Shown: positions 27,672-35,902, counted from the first letter of the stretch. The stretch is 37,926 nucleotides of DNA from Prevotella sp. (GCA_017471245.1 JAFUVB010000015.1:1-37926); one strand, 5' to 3'. Numbers and translations are program-made. Notes: generated by a model from the sequence alone, not told the origin.

Positions 27672-28112
27672 TTAAGCTTTCACGCTGTTCGCATCAGAAT
27701 CCTGCCCCAAGTGTTTCACCTTGTAATCACGCGGAGTCATTCCGTTGAATTTATAGAAAGCAGCATAGAACGACTGCCGGTTGGAAAAGCCCACCATGTC
27801 GCTCACTTCCTCCATTTTCAAGTCGCGGTAACGCTTGTCGATGAGAAGCGTCATGGCTTCTTCAATGCGGAACTTATTGACGAATGAGGTGTAATTCATG
27901 TGGAACTGCACGTTTACCACGGCAGATATATATCGGGTGTTAGTGGCAAGATCCTGTGCAAGTTGCCTTGCAGAATAATTCTTGTCTTTATATTTTTTTT
28001 GGATCAGTATGATGTTCAAGATTTTCTCTTTCAGTTCATCCATTAACTTTGGATTAACCAGCTTGCAATAAGCGGCATTTGTACCTTTTGGTTGTGTGAT
28101 GTTATACTTCAT
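27672..28112 (-). CDS. AraC-type helix-turn-helix regulator, DNA-binding domain only
   Basis: The 146-residue protein consists of about 25 leader residues and an AraC DNA-binding domain. The first helix-turn-helix is near 48-67 (ARQLAQDLATNTRYIS). The second is near 100-121, with the family signature VGFSNRQSFYAAFYKFNG (107-124) and TPRDYK. There is no sensor or receiver domain, so any signal must come from a partner or from its own level. Its position directly before the M49 gene suggests it may control that operon. On the minus strand a -7 box (TATATTTG, 28155-28148) lies 36 bp before the ATG; no clear -33 is seen. Confidence 0.85.
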   Translation of the reverse strand: MKYNITQPKGTNAAYCKLVNPKLMDELKEKILNIILIQKKYKDKNYSARQLAQDLATNTRYISAVVNVQFHMNYTSFVNKFRIEEAMTLLIDKRYRDLKMEEVSDMVGFSNRQSFYAAFYKFNGMTPRDYKVKHLGQDSDANSVKA

Positions 28113-28243
28113 TGTCGTGAGTTTTGTCCAGAACTATATTACAAATGCAAATATAATGAATATTTTTGTATATCTGTTCCCACATAATCCGTTTTTAATA
28201 AAAATTATAAAAAATTCACCATCATGCATTGATATCGGTTCTT

Positions 28244-28323
28244 AAAAGCATAGGTTTCAGGAGTCAAAAGCATAGGTTTCATCACTCAAAAGCATAGGTT
28301 TCGCCTCACGAAAACATAGTTTT
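28244..28323. repeat. 22-bp-period repeat array, four copies
   Basis: The core AAAAGCATAGGTTTC starts at 28244, 28266 and 28288, and a diverged copy GAAAACATAGTTTT begins at 28310, giving an exact 22-bp period. The remaining 7 bp of each unit vary. Period and core match the array at 12381-12550 (there CATAGGTTTT or CTATGGTTTT). There are no CRISPR-like spacers, and no gene overlaps. Confidence 0.85.
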
Positions 28324-28394
28324 TTATCAGTTGAAGGAAATTGGCTAAGGAGTTTGTTGCCAATCTCTCTTCAAGGATAACGCATTTTGGGCTG

Positions 28395-28613
28395 AATGTC
28401 ACTTTTTGCCGTAACCACCTGATTATATGAGTGTTATATCGAGTGACATTGAATCGCTCAATGTCACTCCGATAATTCTTTCTGATATGCAGCAAATAAA
28501 TAGTGTTTCGCAGGAAAATACCTTTTGAACACACAAAAAAGTGACATTGAAAATTTCAATGTCACCCGTGTTAACACACTGATATACAATAATTTACAAA
28601 GAAAAGTGACATT
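28395..28613. mobile_element. 219-bp symmetric composite palindrome with GTGACATT sites
   Basis: Six half-sites of GTGACATT are arranged symmetrically: outer AATGTCACTTT (28395-28405) against AAAGTGACATT (28603-28613). Inside are two perfect palindromes, GAGTGACATTGA-ATCGC-TCAATGTCACTC (28441-28469) and GTGACATTGAAA-A-TTTCAATGTCAC (28541-28565). Their centres lie the same distance from the outer sites, and the element centre is 28504. The two 40-bp segments between outer and inner sites (28403-28442, 28566-28605) are themselves related as inverted copies at about 22 of 40 positions. This suggests an old symmetric element, MITE-like or regulatory, without its own gene. Confidence 0.6.
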
Positions 28614-28751
28614 AACCCACTATTTCATGATTTCATTTTCCGTATTCATAAAAACACTTCCGAATACGCATTCATCTCGCCTACCCTTTTCTTCACTGCC
28701 TTAAAGTTAAACATGCTCAACAAAGAAAAACAAAAAATAGTTCACTAAAAT

Positions 28752-28782
28752 TTTGCCAGTTCATAAATTTGTTGTAATTTTG
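28752..28782 (+). promoter_or_regulatory. Promoter of rplU-rpmA
   Basis: TTTG (28752-28755), a 19-bp spacer and TAATTTTG (28775-28782) match the Bacteroidetes promoter consensus exactly. Transcription should start near 28788, giving a leader of about 90 nt before the rplU ATG. Between the composite palindrome and this promoter (28614-28751) no gene is seen. Confidence 0.8.
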
Positions 28783-28805
28783 CAGCCGATTTATGAAATT
28801 ATAGT

Positions 28806-28853
28806 CCGTGGAGGCTTAAGAAAGCGGCTGCACGAAGCAAGTCCGCCTCGCGG
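28806..28853 (+). ncRNA. Structured leader of rplU (possible L21 autoregulatory element)
   Basis: The leader RNA can fold with CCG (28806-28808) against CGG (28851-28853) and GAGGC (28811-28815) against GCCTC (28845-28849). An alternative inner pairing is GCGG (28824-28827) with CCGC (28843-28846). It ends 23 nt before the rplU start, where A-rich sequence follows. Ribosomal protein operons are often controlled by such leaders; here that is an inference from the fold only. Confidence 0.35.
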
Positions 28854-28876
28854 AAAAAACCGTTTTACAAATAAAA

Positions 28877-29194
28877 ATGTACGCAATTGTAGAAATTAAC
28901 GGTCAGCAGTTCAAGGCAGAACAGGGAAAGAAACTGTTCATCAATCACATCCGCGAGGCGGAAGAAGGCCAGGCTGTTGAGTTTGACAAAGTGCTTCTCG
29001 TTGACAACGAGGGTGCAGTCACAGTTGGAACACCCACTGTTGAGGGTGCAAAAGTAGTGTGTGAAGTACTGAGTCCACTGGTTAAAGGTGACAAAGTGAT
29101 TGTCTTCAAGAAGAAGCGCCGCAAGGGCTATCAGAAGAAGAACGGTCACCGCCAGCAGTATACTCAGGTAGTAATCAAGTCTGTAATCGCTTAA
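28877..29194 (+). CDS. rplU: 50S ribosomal protein L21
   Basis: The 105-residue protein has the full L21 pattern: start [18 protein letters not shown], a beta-barrel core, and the basic C-terminal [16 protein letters not shown] stretch (93-108 region) that contacts 23S rRNA. It is followed after 18 bp by rpmA, the usual pairing. It is preceded by a consensus promoter and a GC-rich leader fold. Confidence 0.97.
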   Translation: MYAIVEINGQQFKAEQGKKLFINHIREAEEGQAVEFDKVLLVDNEGAVTVGTPTVEGAKVVCEVLSPLVKGDKVIVFKKKRRKGYQKKNGHRQQYTQVVIKSVIA

Positions 29195-29197
29195 CAC

Positions 29198-29212
29198 AAG
29201 GAGGAACAAGAA
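29198..29212 (+). promoter_or_regulatory. Strong Shine-Dalgarno site before rpmA
   Basis: AAGGAGGAACAAGAA precedes the rpmA ATG, with GGAGG ending about 9 bp before it. Most genes in this window have only A-rich leaders, so this strong site stands out and fits a highly expressed ribosomal protein. Confidence 0.6.
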
Positions 29213-29485
29213 ATGGCACATAAAAAAGGTGTAGGTAGTTCTAAGAACGGACGCGAGAGTGCTGCTCAAAGACTCGGCGTTAAGATCTGGGGTGGACAGA
29301 AATGTGTTGCCGGAAACATCATCGTTCGCCAGCGTGGCACACGCCACAACCCTGGTGAGAACGTAGGTATCGGCAAGGACGACACCCTCTTTGCTCTTTG
29401 TGACGGTACTGTGAACTTCAAGAAAGGCCGCAACAACAAGAGCACGGTATCTGTTATCCCCGTGGCAGAGGAGGCAGAGGCCTAA
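29213..29485 (+). CDS. rpmA: 50S ribosomal protein L27
   Basis: The 90-residue protein begins [16 protein letters not shown] and contains [10 protein letters not shown] and [11 protein letters not shown], all diagnostic of L27. The N-terminus, which reaches the peptidyl-transferase centre, starts directly with the conserved MAHKKG. There is no Firmicutes-type cleaved leader. An Ala/Glu-rich tail ends the protein. A strong terminator follows. Confidence 0.97.
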   Translation: MAHKKGVGSSKNGRESAAQRLGVKIWGGQKCVAGNIIVRQRGTRHNPGENVGIGKDDTLFALCDGTVNFKKGRNNKSTVSVIPVAEEAEA

Positions 29486-29519
29486 CAATTAAAAACAACT
29501 TATTCCAAACAAACACCAG

Positions 29520-29558
29520 AATCCCAGCTTTCTCATGAATGCTGGGATTTCTGTTTTT
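29520..29558 (+). terminator. Rho-independent terminator of rplU-rpmA
   Basis: AATCCCAGC (29520-29528) and GCTGGGATT (29541-29549) form a perfect 9-bp stem with a 12-nt loop, followed by TCTGTTTTT. It lies 35 bp after the rpmA stop. Confidence 0.9.
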
Positions 29559-29601
29559 CATACAACTTACTGCCTTGCAGCATAAAAAAAGAAAAAAATC
29601 T

Positions 29602-29632
29602 TTTGTTCTTCTCTCGACTTTTCGTAACTTTG
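29602..29632 (+). promoter_or_regulatory. Upstream serS promoter (P1)
   Basis: TTTG (29602-29605), 19 bp, then TAACTTTG (29625-29632): an exact Bacteroidetes promoter. It is followed by GGCTTCGCC, a tiny hairpin near the start of the transcript. Confidence 0.65.
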
Positions 29633-29687
29633 GCTTCGCCGAACTTACTTGGCACTCGGAAATGAAAATAAAAAGCTTGCTTTTCAT

Positions 29688-29718
29688 TTTGCATTTCACT
29701 CATTTTTTCGTAACTTTG
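29688..29718 (+). promoter_or_regulatory. Downstream serS promoter (P2)
   Basis: TTTG (29688-29691), 19 bp, then TAACTTTG (29711-29718), with the same spacing and -7 box as P1, 86 bp earlier. Both boxes are embedded in TTTTCGTAACTTTG, so one may be a duplicate of the other. It would start transcripts about 35 bp before the serS ATG. Confidence 0.75.
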
Positions 29719-29758
29719 CATCCGCTATATCGATATTTTTAATTTAAACAAACATAGT

Positions 29759-31078
29759 ATGCTTACATTGAAACTCATCAGTGAGGAAACTGAACGCGTT
29801 ATCCTCGGACTTCAAAAGAAACATTTTGCAAATGCCGAGGAGGCCGTTAACAATGTGCTTGACATAGACAAGAAGCGCAGAGAAGCACAGCAACAATTAG
29901 ATGCAAACCTGAACACCGCCAAGAAAATGGCTGCGCAGATTGGCAGCTTGATGAAGGAGGGAAAGAAAGAAGAGGCCAACGCCGTGAAGGAAAATGTGTC
30001 TAAACTGAAGGAGGTGAATAAGCAGTTAGAGGAAGAAATGACACATGCTCAGGAACAGCTCACCACACTGCTATGCCAGATTCCCAACGTTCCATACGAT
30101 GAAGTGCCAGAGGGAAAGGCTGCAGAAGACAACCATGTGGTGAAGAGCAACCTGAAAGAATGCACTGATTCCGACACCGTGGGCAACTGGAACGTCAATC
30201 CTTCGCTCGGCATTGATTCTCCCCTGCCTCACTGGGAACTTGCCAAGAAATACAATTTGATTGATTTCGACCTCGGCGTGAAGATCACCGGAGCCGGATT
30301 CCCTGTCTATATCGGTAAGGGAGCACAGCTTCAGCGCGCCCTGATCAACTTCTTCCTCGACGAAGCCCGCAAAAGCGGATACACCGAAATCATGCCGCCC
30401 ACCGTGGTGAATGCCGCTTCGGGCTATGGAACCGGTCAGCTGCCCGACAAGGAAGGACAGATGTATCATTGTGAGGTGGATGATTTCTATCTCATACCTA
30501 CGGCAGAGGTGCCTGTAACCAATATCTACCGCGACGTGATTCTCGATGAGAAGGATCTTCCAATCAAGAACTGCGCCTATACGGAGTGCTTCCGTCGCGA
30601 GGCAGGTAGCTATGGCAAGGACGTACGCGGCCTGAACCGTCTGCATGAGTTCTCTAAAATTGAAATCGTGCGTATTGATAAGCCTGAACATTCGAAGGAA
30701 AGCCACAGAGAAATGCTCGAACACGTGGAAGGATTGCTCAAGAAACTGGAGCTGCCTTATCGCATCCTGCTACTGTGCGGCGGCGACCAAAGCTTCACTT
30801 CTGCCATCTGCTACGACTTTGAAGTGTATTCAGAAGCACAGGGAAGGTGGCTCGAAGTGTCTTCAGTTTCAAACTTCGACACCTATCAGGCTAACCGACT
30901 GAAATGCCGCTACCGTCCGGAAGGCAGCAAAAAACCTGAGCTTTGCCATACGCTCAACGGATCAGCACTGGCACTTCCTCGCATCGTGGCTGCCATTCTT
31001 GAGAACAACCAGAGTGAGAAAGGCATCAAGATTCCCGCAGCGTTAGTGCCATATACGGGCTTCGACTACATTGATTAA
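29759..31078 (+). CDS. serS: Seryl-tRNA synthetase
   Basis: The 439-residue class II enzyme charges serine onto tRNA-Ser. A long N-terminal antiparallel coiled coil (about 25-105) grips the variable arm of the tRNA. The catalytic domain has TAE (248-250), motif 2 FRREAG (278-283) and motif 3 NGSALALPRIVAAILEN (400-416). It begins the plus-strand unit that continues to mnmE, with short gaps between genes. Confidence 0.97.
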   Translation: MLTLKLISEETERVILGLQKKHFANAEEAVNNVLDIDKKRREAQQQLDANLNTAKKMAAQIGSLMKEGKKEEANAVKENVSKLKEVNKQLEEEMTHAQEQLTTLLCQIPNVPYDEVPEGKAAEDNHVVKSNLKECTDSDTVGNWNVNPSLGIDSPLPHWELAKKYNLIDFDLGVKITGAGFPVYIGKGAQLQRALINFFLDEARKSGYTEIMPPTVVNAASGYGTGQLPDKEGQMYHCEVDDFYLIPTAEVPVTNIYRDVILDEKDLPIKNCAYTECFRREAGSYGKDVRGLNRLHEFSKIEIVRIDKPEHSKESHREMLEHVEGLLKKLELPYRILLLCGGDQSFTSAICYDFEVYSEAQGRWLEVSSVSNFDTYQANRLKCRYRPEGSKKPELCHTLNGSALALPRIVAAILENNQSEKGIKIPAALVPYTGFDYID

Positions 31079-31095
31079 CAACAAAAACAAACATT

Positions 31096-33456
31096 ATGAA
31101 TAGAATCGTTAGAAAAGAACAGTTTTCAGAAAAAGTATTTCTGTTTGAAATAGAGGCACCCCTGATTGCCAAAAGCCGCAAAGCTGGCAATTTCGTAATC
31201 GTGCGTGTAGGAAAGAAAGGTGAGCGCATGCCGCTTACCATTGCCGGTGCCGACATTGAGAAAGGCACCATCACAATTGTCGTACAGCAGGTGGGTCTTT
31301 CTTCAAAGAAACTCTGCATGCTCAACGAAGGTGATTATGTGACCGACGTGGTTGGTCCATTGGGAAATCCCACGCATATTGAGAATTTCGGAACGATTGT
31401 TTGTGCAGGCGGCGGATTAGGCGTTGCCCCCATGCTACCCATCATTCAGGCTTTGAAGGCTGCCGGCAACCGTGTCCTTTCTGTGATGGCAGGCCGGTCA
31501 AAAGACCTGATCATCCTCGAGGAGAAGGTTCGCGAGAGTTCCGACGAGGTGATTATCATGACCGATGACGGCTCTTATGGAGAGAAAGGAGTTGTGACAG
31601 TGGGCATTGAGAAGTTCATTGAGCAGGAGCATGTCGATAAGGTGTTCGCCATAGGTCCTCCCATCATGATGAAATTCTCTAACCTTACCGCCCAGAAACA
31701 TGGCATTCCTTGCGAGGTGTCACTGAACACTATCATGGTAGATGGTACGGGTATGTGCGGCGCCTGCCGACTTACCATCGGCGGCAAGACAAAATTCGTA
31801 TGCATCGACGGTCCTGAATTTGACGGTGCATTGGTTGATTGGGACGAAATGTTCAAGAGAATGGGTACCTTCAAGCGCGAAGAACTGGAAGAAATGGAGC
31901 ATTTCCAAGAGCATTTCGATGATGATTCAGAGACGGCAAAGGCTGCTGACACGTCAAGCACCACCGATGTTGTTATGGACGATGACCCGACAAACGATAC
32001 CATTGATATTCTTACAAACCGCGATGCTGAATGGCGCAAGGAGCTGCGCAGTTCAATGAAGCCGAAAGAGCGCACGCAAATAGAACGCGTAGTGATGCCT
32101 GAGCTTGATCCAGTATACCGGGCAACCACTCGTACAGAAGAAGTGAACATCGGACTTACCAAGGAAATGGCAATGAAAGAAGCCAAGCGTTGTCTCGACT
32201 GCGCCAAGCCAACATGCGTGGAAGGCTGTCCGGTGAACATCAACATACCTTCGTTTATCAAGAACATTGAGCGCGGACAGTTCCTTGCGGCTGCAAAGGT
32301 GCTGAAGAACACCTCTGCCCTGCCTGCTGTTTGCGGTCGCGTATGCCCACAGGAGAAGCAATGCGAAAGCAAATGTATCCACCTGAAGATGAACGAGCCA
32401 GCTGTAGCCATCGGCTATCTGGAGCGTTTTGCCGCCGACTTCGAGCGTGAAAGTGGAAACATATCCCTTCCCGACATGGCACCAGCCAACGGCATCAAGA
32501 TTGCCGTTGTGGGATCGGGACCGGCAGGCTTGAGTTTCGCCGGTGATATGGTGAAAAAAGGCTATGATGTCTACGTGTTTGAGGCACTTCATGAGATTGG
32601 CGGTGTGCTGAAATATGGTATTCCTGAGTTCCGTCTACCCAATAAGATCGTAGATGTGGAGATTGACAACCTTGCAAAGATGGGTGTTCACTTCCAGACC
32701 GATGTAATCGTAGGCAAGACCATATCGGTTGAACAACTTGAGGAACAAGGATTCAAAGGAATCTTCGTTGGTTCCGGTGCCGGTTTGCCCAACTTCATGA
32801 ACATTCCAGGCGAGAACTCCATCAACATTATGTCAAGCAATGAATACCTGACACGCGTAAACCTGATGGATGCAGCCAATCCAAAAACCGACACACCACT
32901 GAATCCAGCCAAGAATGTGCTTGTGGTGGGTGGCGGAAACACTGCCATGGACTCATGTCGCACTGCCAAACGTCTGGGCGCAGAGGTAACTCTCGTTTAC
33001 CGTCGCTCTGAAGTTGAGATGCCGGCACGTCTCGAAGAAGTGAAACATGCTAAGGAAGAAGGTATCAACTTCCTGACTCTGCATAATCCAATCGAGTATG
33101 TTGCCGATGAAACAGGTGCCGTGAAGCAAGCCGTTCTTCAGGTGATGGAACTCGGAGAGCCTGATGCTTCCGGGCGCCGTTCACCCGTTCCCGTTGAAGG
33201 AAAGACCGTTACGCTTGATGTTGACCAGGTCATCGTAGCCGTAGGAGTGTCCCCCAACCCGCTGGTTCCGAAGTCTATTAAGGATCTGGACCTGGGTCGC
33301 AAGAACACCATTGTGGTGAACGAAGGAATGCAATCCTCACGCACGGAGATATTTGCCGGTGGCGACATCGTGCGCGGAGGTGCCACCGTGATTCTCGCAA
33401 TGGGTGACGGCAGGCGTGCTGCTCAGCACATGGACGAATACATACAGAAGAAATGA
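31096..33456 (+). CDS. Fused NfnS-NfnL-type oxidoreductase (PyrK-like plus GltD-like)
   Basis: The 786-residue protein joins two subunits. Residues 1-255 are a ferredoxin-NAD(P) reductase module of the PyrK/NfnS type, with GGGLGVAPM (105-113) and a [2Fe-2S] site at Cys221, Cys224 and Cys236, with Asp216 a candidate fourth ligand. An acidic linker (256-310) follows. Residues 311-786 are a GltD/NfnL module with two [4Fe-4S] sites (Cys366/369/374/378 and Cys413/417/423/427), FAD-binding GSGPAG (473-478) and NADP-binding GGGNTAMD (612-619). NfnSL bifurcates electrons between NADPH, NADH and ferredoxin; that role is inferred. Annotation pipelines often call it PyrK/glutamate synthase. It lies 17 bp after serS. 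Confidence 0.85.
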   Translation: MNRIVRKEQFSEKVFLFEIEAPLIAKSRKAGNFVIVRVGKKGERMPLTIAGADIEKGTITIVVQQVGLSSKKLCMLNEGDYVTDVVGPLGNPTHIENFGTIVCAGGGLGVAPMLPIIQALKAAGNRVLSVMAGRSKDLIILEEKVRESSDEVIIMTDDGSYGEKGVVTVGIEKFIEQEHVDKVFAIGPPIMMKFSNLTAQKHGIPCEVSLNTIMVDGTGMCGACRLTIGGKTKFVCIDGPEFDGALVDWDEMFKRMGTFKREELEEMEHFQEHFDDDSETAKAADTSSTTDVVMDDDPTNDTIDILTNRDAEWRKELRSSMKPKERTQIERVVMPELDPVYRATTRTEEVNIGLTKEMAMKEAKRCLDCAKPTCVEGCPVNINIPSFIKNIERGQFLAAAKVLKNTSALPAVCGRVCPQEKQCESKCIHLKMNEPAVAIGYLERFAADFERESGNISLPDMAPANGIKIAVVGSGPAGLSFAGDMVKKGYDVYVFEALHEIGGVLKYGIPEFRLPNKIVDVEIDNLAKMGVHFQTDVIVGKTISVEQLEEQGFKGIFVGSGAGLPNFMNIPGENSINIMSSNEYLTRVNLMDAANPKTDTPLNPAKNVLVVGGGNTAMDSCRTAKRLGAEVTLVYRRSEVEMPARLEEVKHAKEEGINFLTLHNPIEYVADETGAVKQAVLQVMELGEPDASGRRSPVPVEGKTVTLDVDQVIVAVGVSPNPLVPKSIKDLDLGRKNTIVVNEGMQSSRTEIFAGGDIVRGGATVILAMGDGRRAAQHMDEYIQKK

Positions 33457-33821
33457 ACGGTCTATATACCATCATATTGCTCATACTGAGCAACGTCTTC
33501 ATGACGCTTGCTTGGTATGGGCATCTCAAACTCTCAGAACAAGGCATCAGCAGCAACTGGCCTCTGATAGGAGTGATTGCCTTTTCGTGGATGATTGCCT
33601 TCTTCGAATATTGCTGTCAAGTGCCGGCCAACCGCATGGGATTCGTGGGAAACGGAGGACCGTTCACCCTCGTCCAGCTGAAAGTAGTGCAAGAATGCAT
33701 CTCGCTGGCTGTGTTCGCCATCATTGCCAACATCATGTTCCAAGGCGACCACCTACACTGGAACCACATACTGGCTTTCCTGCTCATCATCTGTGCTGTC
33801 TATCTTGTTTTCATGAAATAG
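33453..33821 (+). CDS. DUF486 small multidrug/metabolite-transporter-like membrane protein
   Basis: The 122-residue protein has four membrane helices (about 4-24, 36-55, 70-92, 100-120), with a conserved-looking EYCCQVPANRMG (49-60). It fits the DUF486 family of half-size DMT-like proteins. No substrate is known. Its ATG overlaps the stop codon of the NfnSL-like gene by 4 bp (ATGA), which implies coupled translation. Confidence 0.8.
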   Translation: MNGLYTIILLILSNVFMTLAWYGHLKLSEQGISSNWPLIGVIAFSWMIAFFEYCCQVPANRMGFVGNGGPFTLVQLKVVQECISLAVFAIIANIMFQGDHLHWNHILAFLLIICAVYLVFMK

Positions 33822-33834
33822 TACATAATAATAA

Positions 33835-35025
33835 ATGAAGATACGAAACATTTGCATCGCTCTTGCAATCTCGGTATTGTGCACGGCAAACGCCTCGGCA
33901 CAGAAAAGGAACGCGGCTAAGCCCAAGGCGGCGAAAACCGTTGTGAAAACTGTAGCAAAACCCGTTGCGAAACCTGCCAAGGCAGAGCCGTCAGCAGAGA
34001 ACTTGCTCTACGAGAACATGCTCGAAAGCACGCAATCTGTTCTTGTTATCGACAGCATCGTGGTTGCCAAGGACGAATTCCTACAGTACATCCCGTTGCC
34101 AAAGGAGTGCGGAACGATAGCTCCCTATCAGGCAAAGTCTGACGGCACCGGATATGTATACGTCAACGGCTTCGACAACAAGATGTATTACTCCTTAATC
34201 GACTCAACAGGTAACGCTTCACTCTATACATCCGACAAACTCGGATTTAGATGGACAAAGGGAACTTTTGTGAATGGTATCGACAACGACAACTCACCCA
34301 ACTATCCCTTCATGATGCCTGACGGTATTACGCTCTACTTTGCACAGAAAGGCGAAGGAAGCATAGGAGGATACGACATCTTCGTCACGCGATATGACAA
34401 TGAAAACGGAGAGTTCCTGAAATCCAACAACATCGGATTGCCCTTCAACTCCACAGGAAACGATTACATGTATGTGGTAGATGAACTCGATTCACTCGGC
34501 TGGTTCGTGTCCGACCGCAACCAACCCAAAGGGAAAGTTTGCGTATATACCTTCGTCCCATCGAAAAATCGCAAGAACCTTGATCTCTCTAACCTCAGCG
34601 ATGACGAGGTAAGGCAATATGCAGACCTTGCAAGCATTCGCCGCACATGGACAAACAAGCGCGATTATAATGCCGCCATCGCTCGCCTACAACGACTGAA
34701 AAGCAATCTGACTACAAAGAGAAACGAACAGTCGTTCAGCTTTATCATCAACGACATGCTCACCTACCACTCCACCGCAGAATTCAAGTCAGACAAGGCA
34801 AGGGAACTTATCATGGAACTAATCCAGATGAAAGAACGGTATGAAAACGACTACGAGCAGTTGAAAGCATTGCGCGAGCGTTATCACAATGCCGAAACCC
34901 AAGAGATCGAAAGCCTTGCGCCAACCATACTGACGGCAGAGCAAGACATCAAGGCACTATATCTCCAAATACGCAACATGGAGAAGACCATACGCAACGA
35001 AGAAATTATGTTTCTAACTAAATAA
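33835..35025 (+). CDS. Exported PD40 (WD40-like) repeat protein with coiled-coil tail
   Basis: The 396-residue protein has a signal peptide (MKIRNICIALAISVLC, cleavage near ASA-Q) and a Lys/Ala/Pro-rich low-complexity stretch (24-52). A beta-propeller-like part follows, with TolB/PD40-type blades at about 154-187 (MMPDGITLYFAQKG, GGYDIFVTRYD) and 205-233. A charged helical tail (about 285-390) is predicted to form coiled coils. There is no OmpA-like domain. It may be a periplasmic or surface scaffold, but the role is unknown. It is 13 bp after the DUF486 gene and 7 bp before the phosphorylase gene, so part of the operon. Confidence 0.7.
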   Translation: MKIRNICIALAISVLCTANASAQKRNAAKPKAAKTVVKTVAKPVAKPAKAEPSAENLLYENMLESTQSVLVIDSIVVAKDEFLQYIPLPKECGTIAPYQAKSDGTGYVYVNGFDNKMYYSLIDSTGNASLYTSDKLGFRWTKGTFVNGIDNDNSPNYPFMMPDGITLYFAQKGEGSIGGYDIFVTRYDNENGEFLKSNNIGLPFNSTGNDYMYVVDELDSLGWFVSDRNQPKGKVCVYTFVPSKNRKNLDLSNLSDDEVRQYADLASIRRTWTNKRDYNAAIARLQRLKSNLTTKRNEQSFSFIINDMLTYHSTAEFKSDKARELIMELIQMKERYENDYEQLKALRERYHNAETQEIESLAPTILTAEQDIKALYLQIRNMEKTIRNEEIMFLTK

Positions 35026-35032
35026 TCCGATT

Positions 35033-35902
35033 ATGAAGTATTTCGAACCATCAGAACTCCTCATCAACGAGGATGGCAGCATTTTCCACTTGCATGTAAA
35101 GCCGGAACAGCTTGCCGACAACGTAATCCTGGTAGGTGACCCTGGTAGAGTACCAACGGTAGCTGCCCATTTCGAAGAGAAAGAGTGTGATATCGAGAGT
35201 CGTGAATTCCGCACCATCACCGGCACATACAAAGGCAAGCGAATCTCTGTGGTGTCAACGGGTATCGGATGCGACAACATCGACATTGTGCTCAACGAAC
35301 TTGACGCGTTGGCAAACATTGATTTCCAGACGCGCACCGAAAAAACCGTACTACGCTCACTCAACATTGTGCGCATCGGAACATGCGGTGGACTTCAACC
35401 ATTCACACCTACCGGCACTTTCATCGCGTCGGTAAAGAGCATCGGCTTTGACGGACTGCTCAATTTCTATGCTGGGCGCAACGACGTGTGCGACCTCGAG
35501 TTCGAAGAGGCATTCAAGAAACACATGAACTGGAATCCACAGCTGTGCGACCCATACGTAATCGACGCCAATAAGGAACTCATCGACCGTATTGCTGCCG
35601 ATGACATGGTGCGCGGAGTGACTATCGCATGCGGTGGATTCTTCGGTCCACAGGGGCGCGAGCTTCGCATTCCTCTTGCCGATCCTAAGCAAAACGAGAA
35701 AGTGGAGGCATTCGAATTCAATGGTTTCAAAATCACCAACTTTGAGATGGAATCGTCTGCCGTTGCCGGTCTCTCAGCCCTCCTCGGGCATAAGGCAATG
35801 ACATGCTGTATGGTTATTGCAAACCGATGGGCAAAAAGCGCTAACACAGGCTACAAATCCACCATCGACGACCTCATTGTAAGGGTGCTCAACCGCATCT
35901 AA
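35033..35902 (+). CDS. Nucleoside phosphorylase (uridine phosphorylase-like, PNP/UDP family)
   Basis: The 289-residue protein has the phosphate-binding GDPGRV (35-40), STGIGCDN (75-82), GTCGG (116-120) and the nucleoside-site NFEMESSAVAGL motif near 238-249. Such enzymes split nucleosides with phosphate into base and ribose-1-phosphate for salvage. The motif pattern is closer to uridine phosphorylase than to purine nucleoside phosphorylase, but the base cannot be fixed. Its stop codon is directly followed by a 7-bp repeat array leading into mnmE. Confidence 0.85.
   Translation: MKYFEPSELLINEDGSIFHLHVKPEQLADNVILVGDPGRVPTVAAHFEEKECDIESREFRTITGTYKGKRISVVSTGIGCDNIDIVLNELDALANIDFQTRTEKTVLRSLNIVRIGTCGGLQPFTPTGTFIASVKSIGFDGLLNFYAGRNDVCDLEFEEAFKKHMNWNPQLCDPYVIDANKELIDRIAADDMVRGVTIACGGFFGPQGRELRIPLADPKQNEKVEAFEFNGFKITNFEMESSAVAGLSALLGHKAMTCCMVIANRWAKSANTGYKSTIDDLIVRVLNRI

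Noticed and set aside
28286-28534. 82-aa minus-strand frame in the gap before rplU
   Set aside because: It runs across the 22-bp array and one of the GTGACATT palindromes and has no start signal or family features, so it is most likely chance.
28782-28831. GCAGCCG (28782-28788) pairing with CGGCTGC (28825-28831) as an rplU leader switch
   Set aside because: The left arm overlaps the -7 box and the predicted transcription start, so most of it would not be in the RNA.
28865-29488. 207-aa minus-strand reading frame across rplU and rpmA
   Set aside because: It is fully antisense to two unmistakable ribosomal protein genes. Its Leu/Val-rich composition is what the complement of basic L21/L27 codons gives.
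29539-29742. 67-aa plus-strand frame before serS
   Set aside because: It overlaps the rpmA terminator and both serS promoters; its residues reflect AT-rich regulatory DNA.
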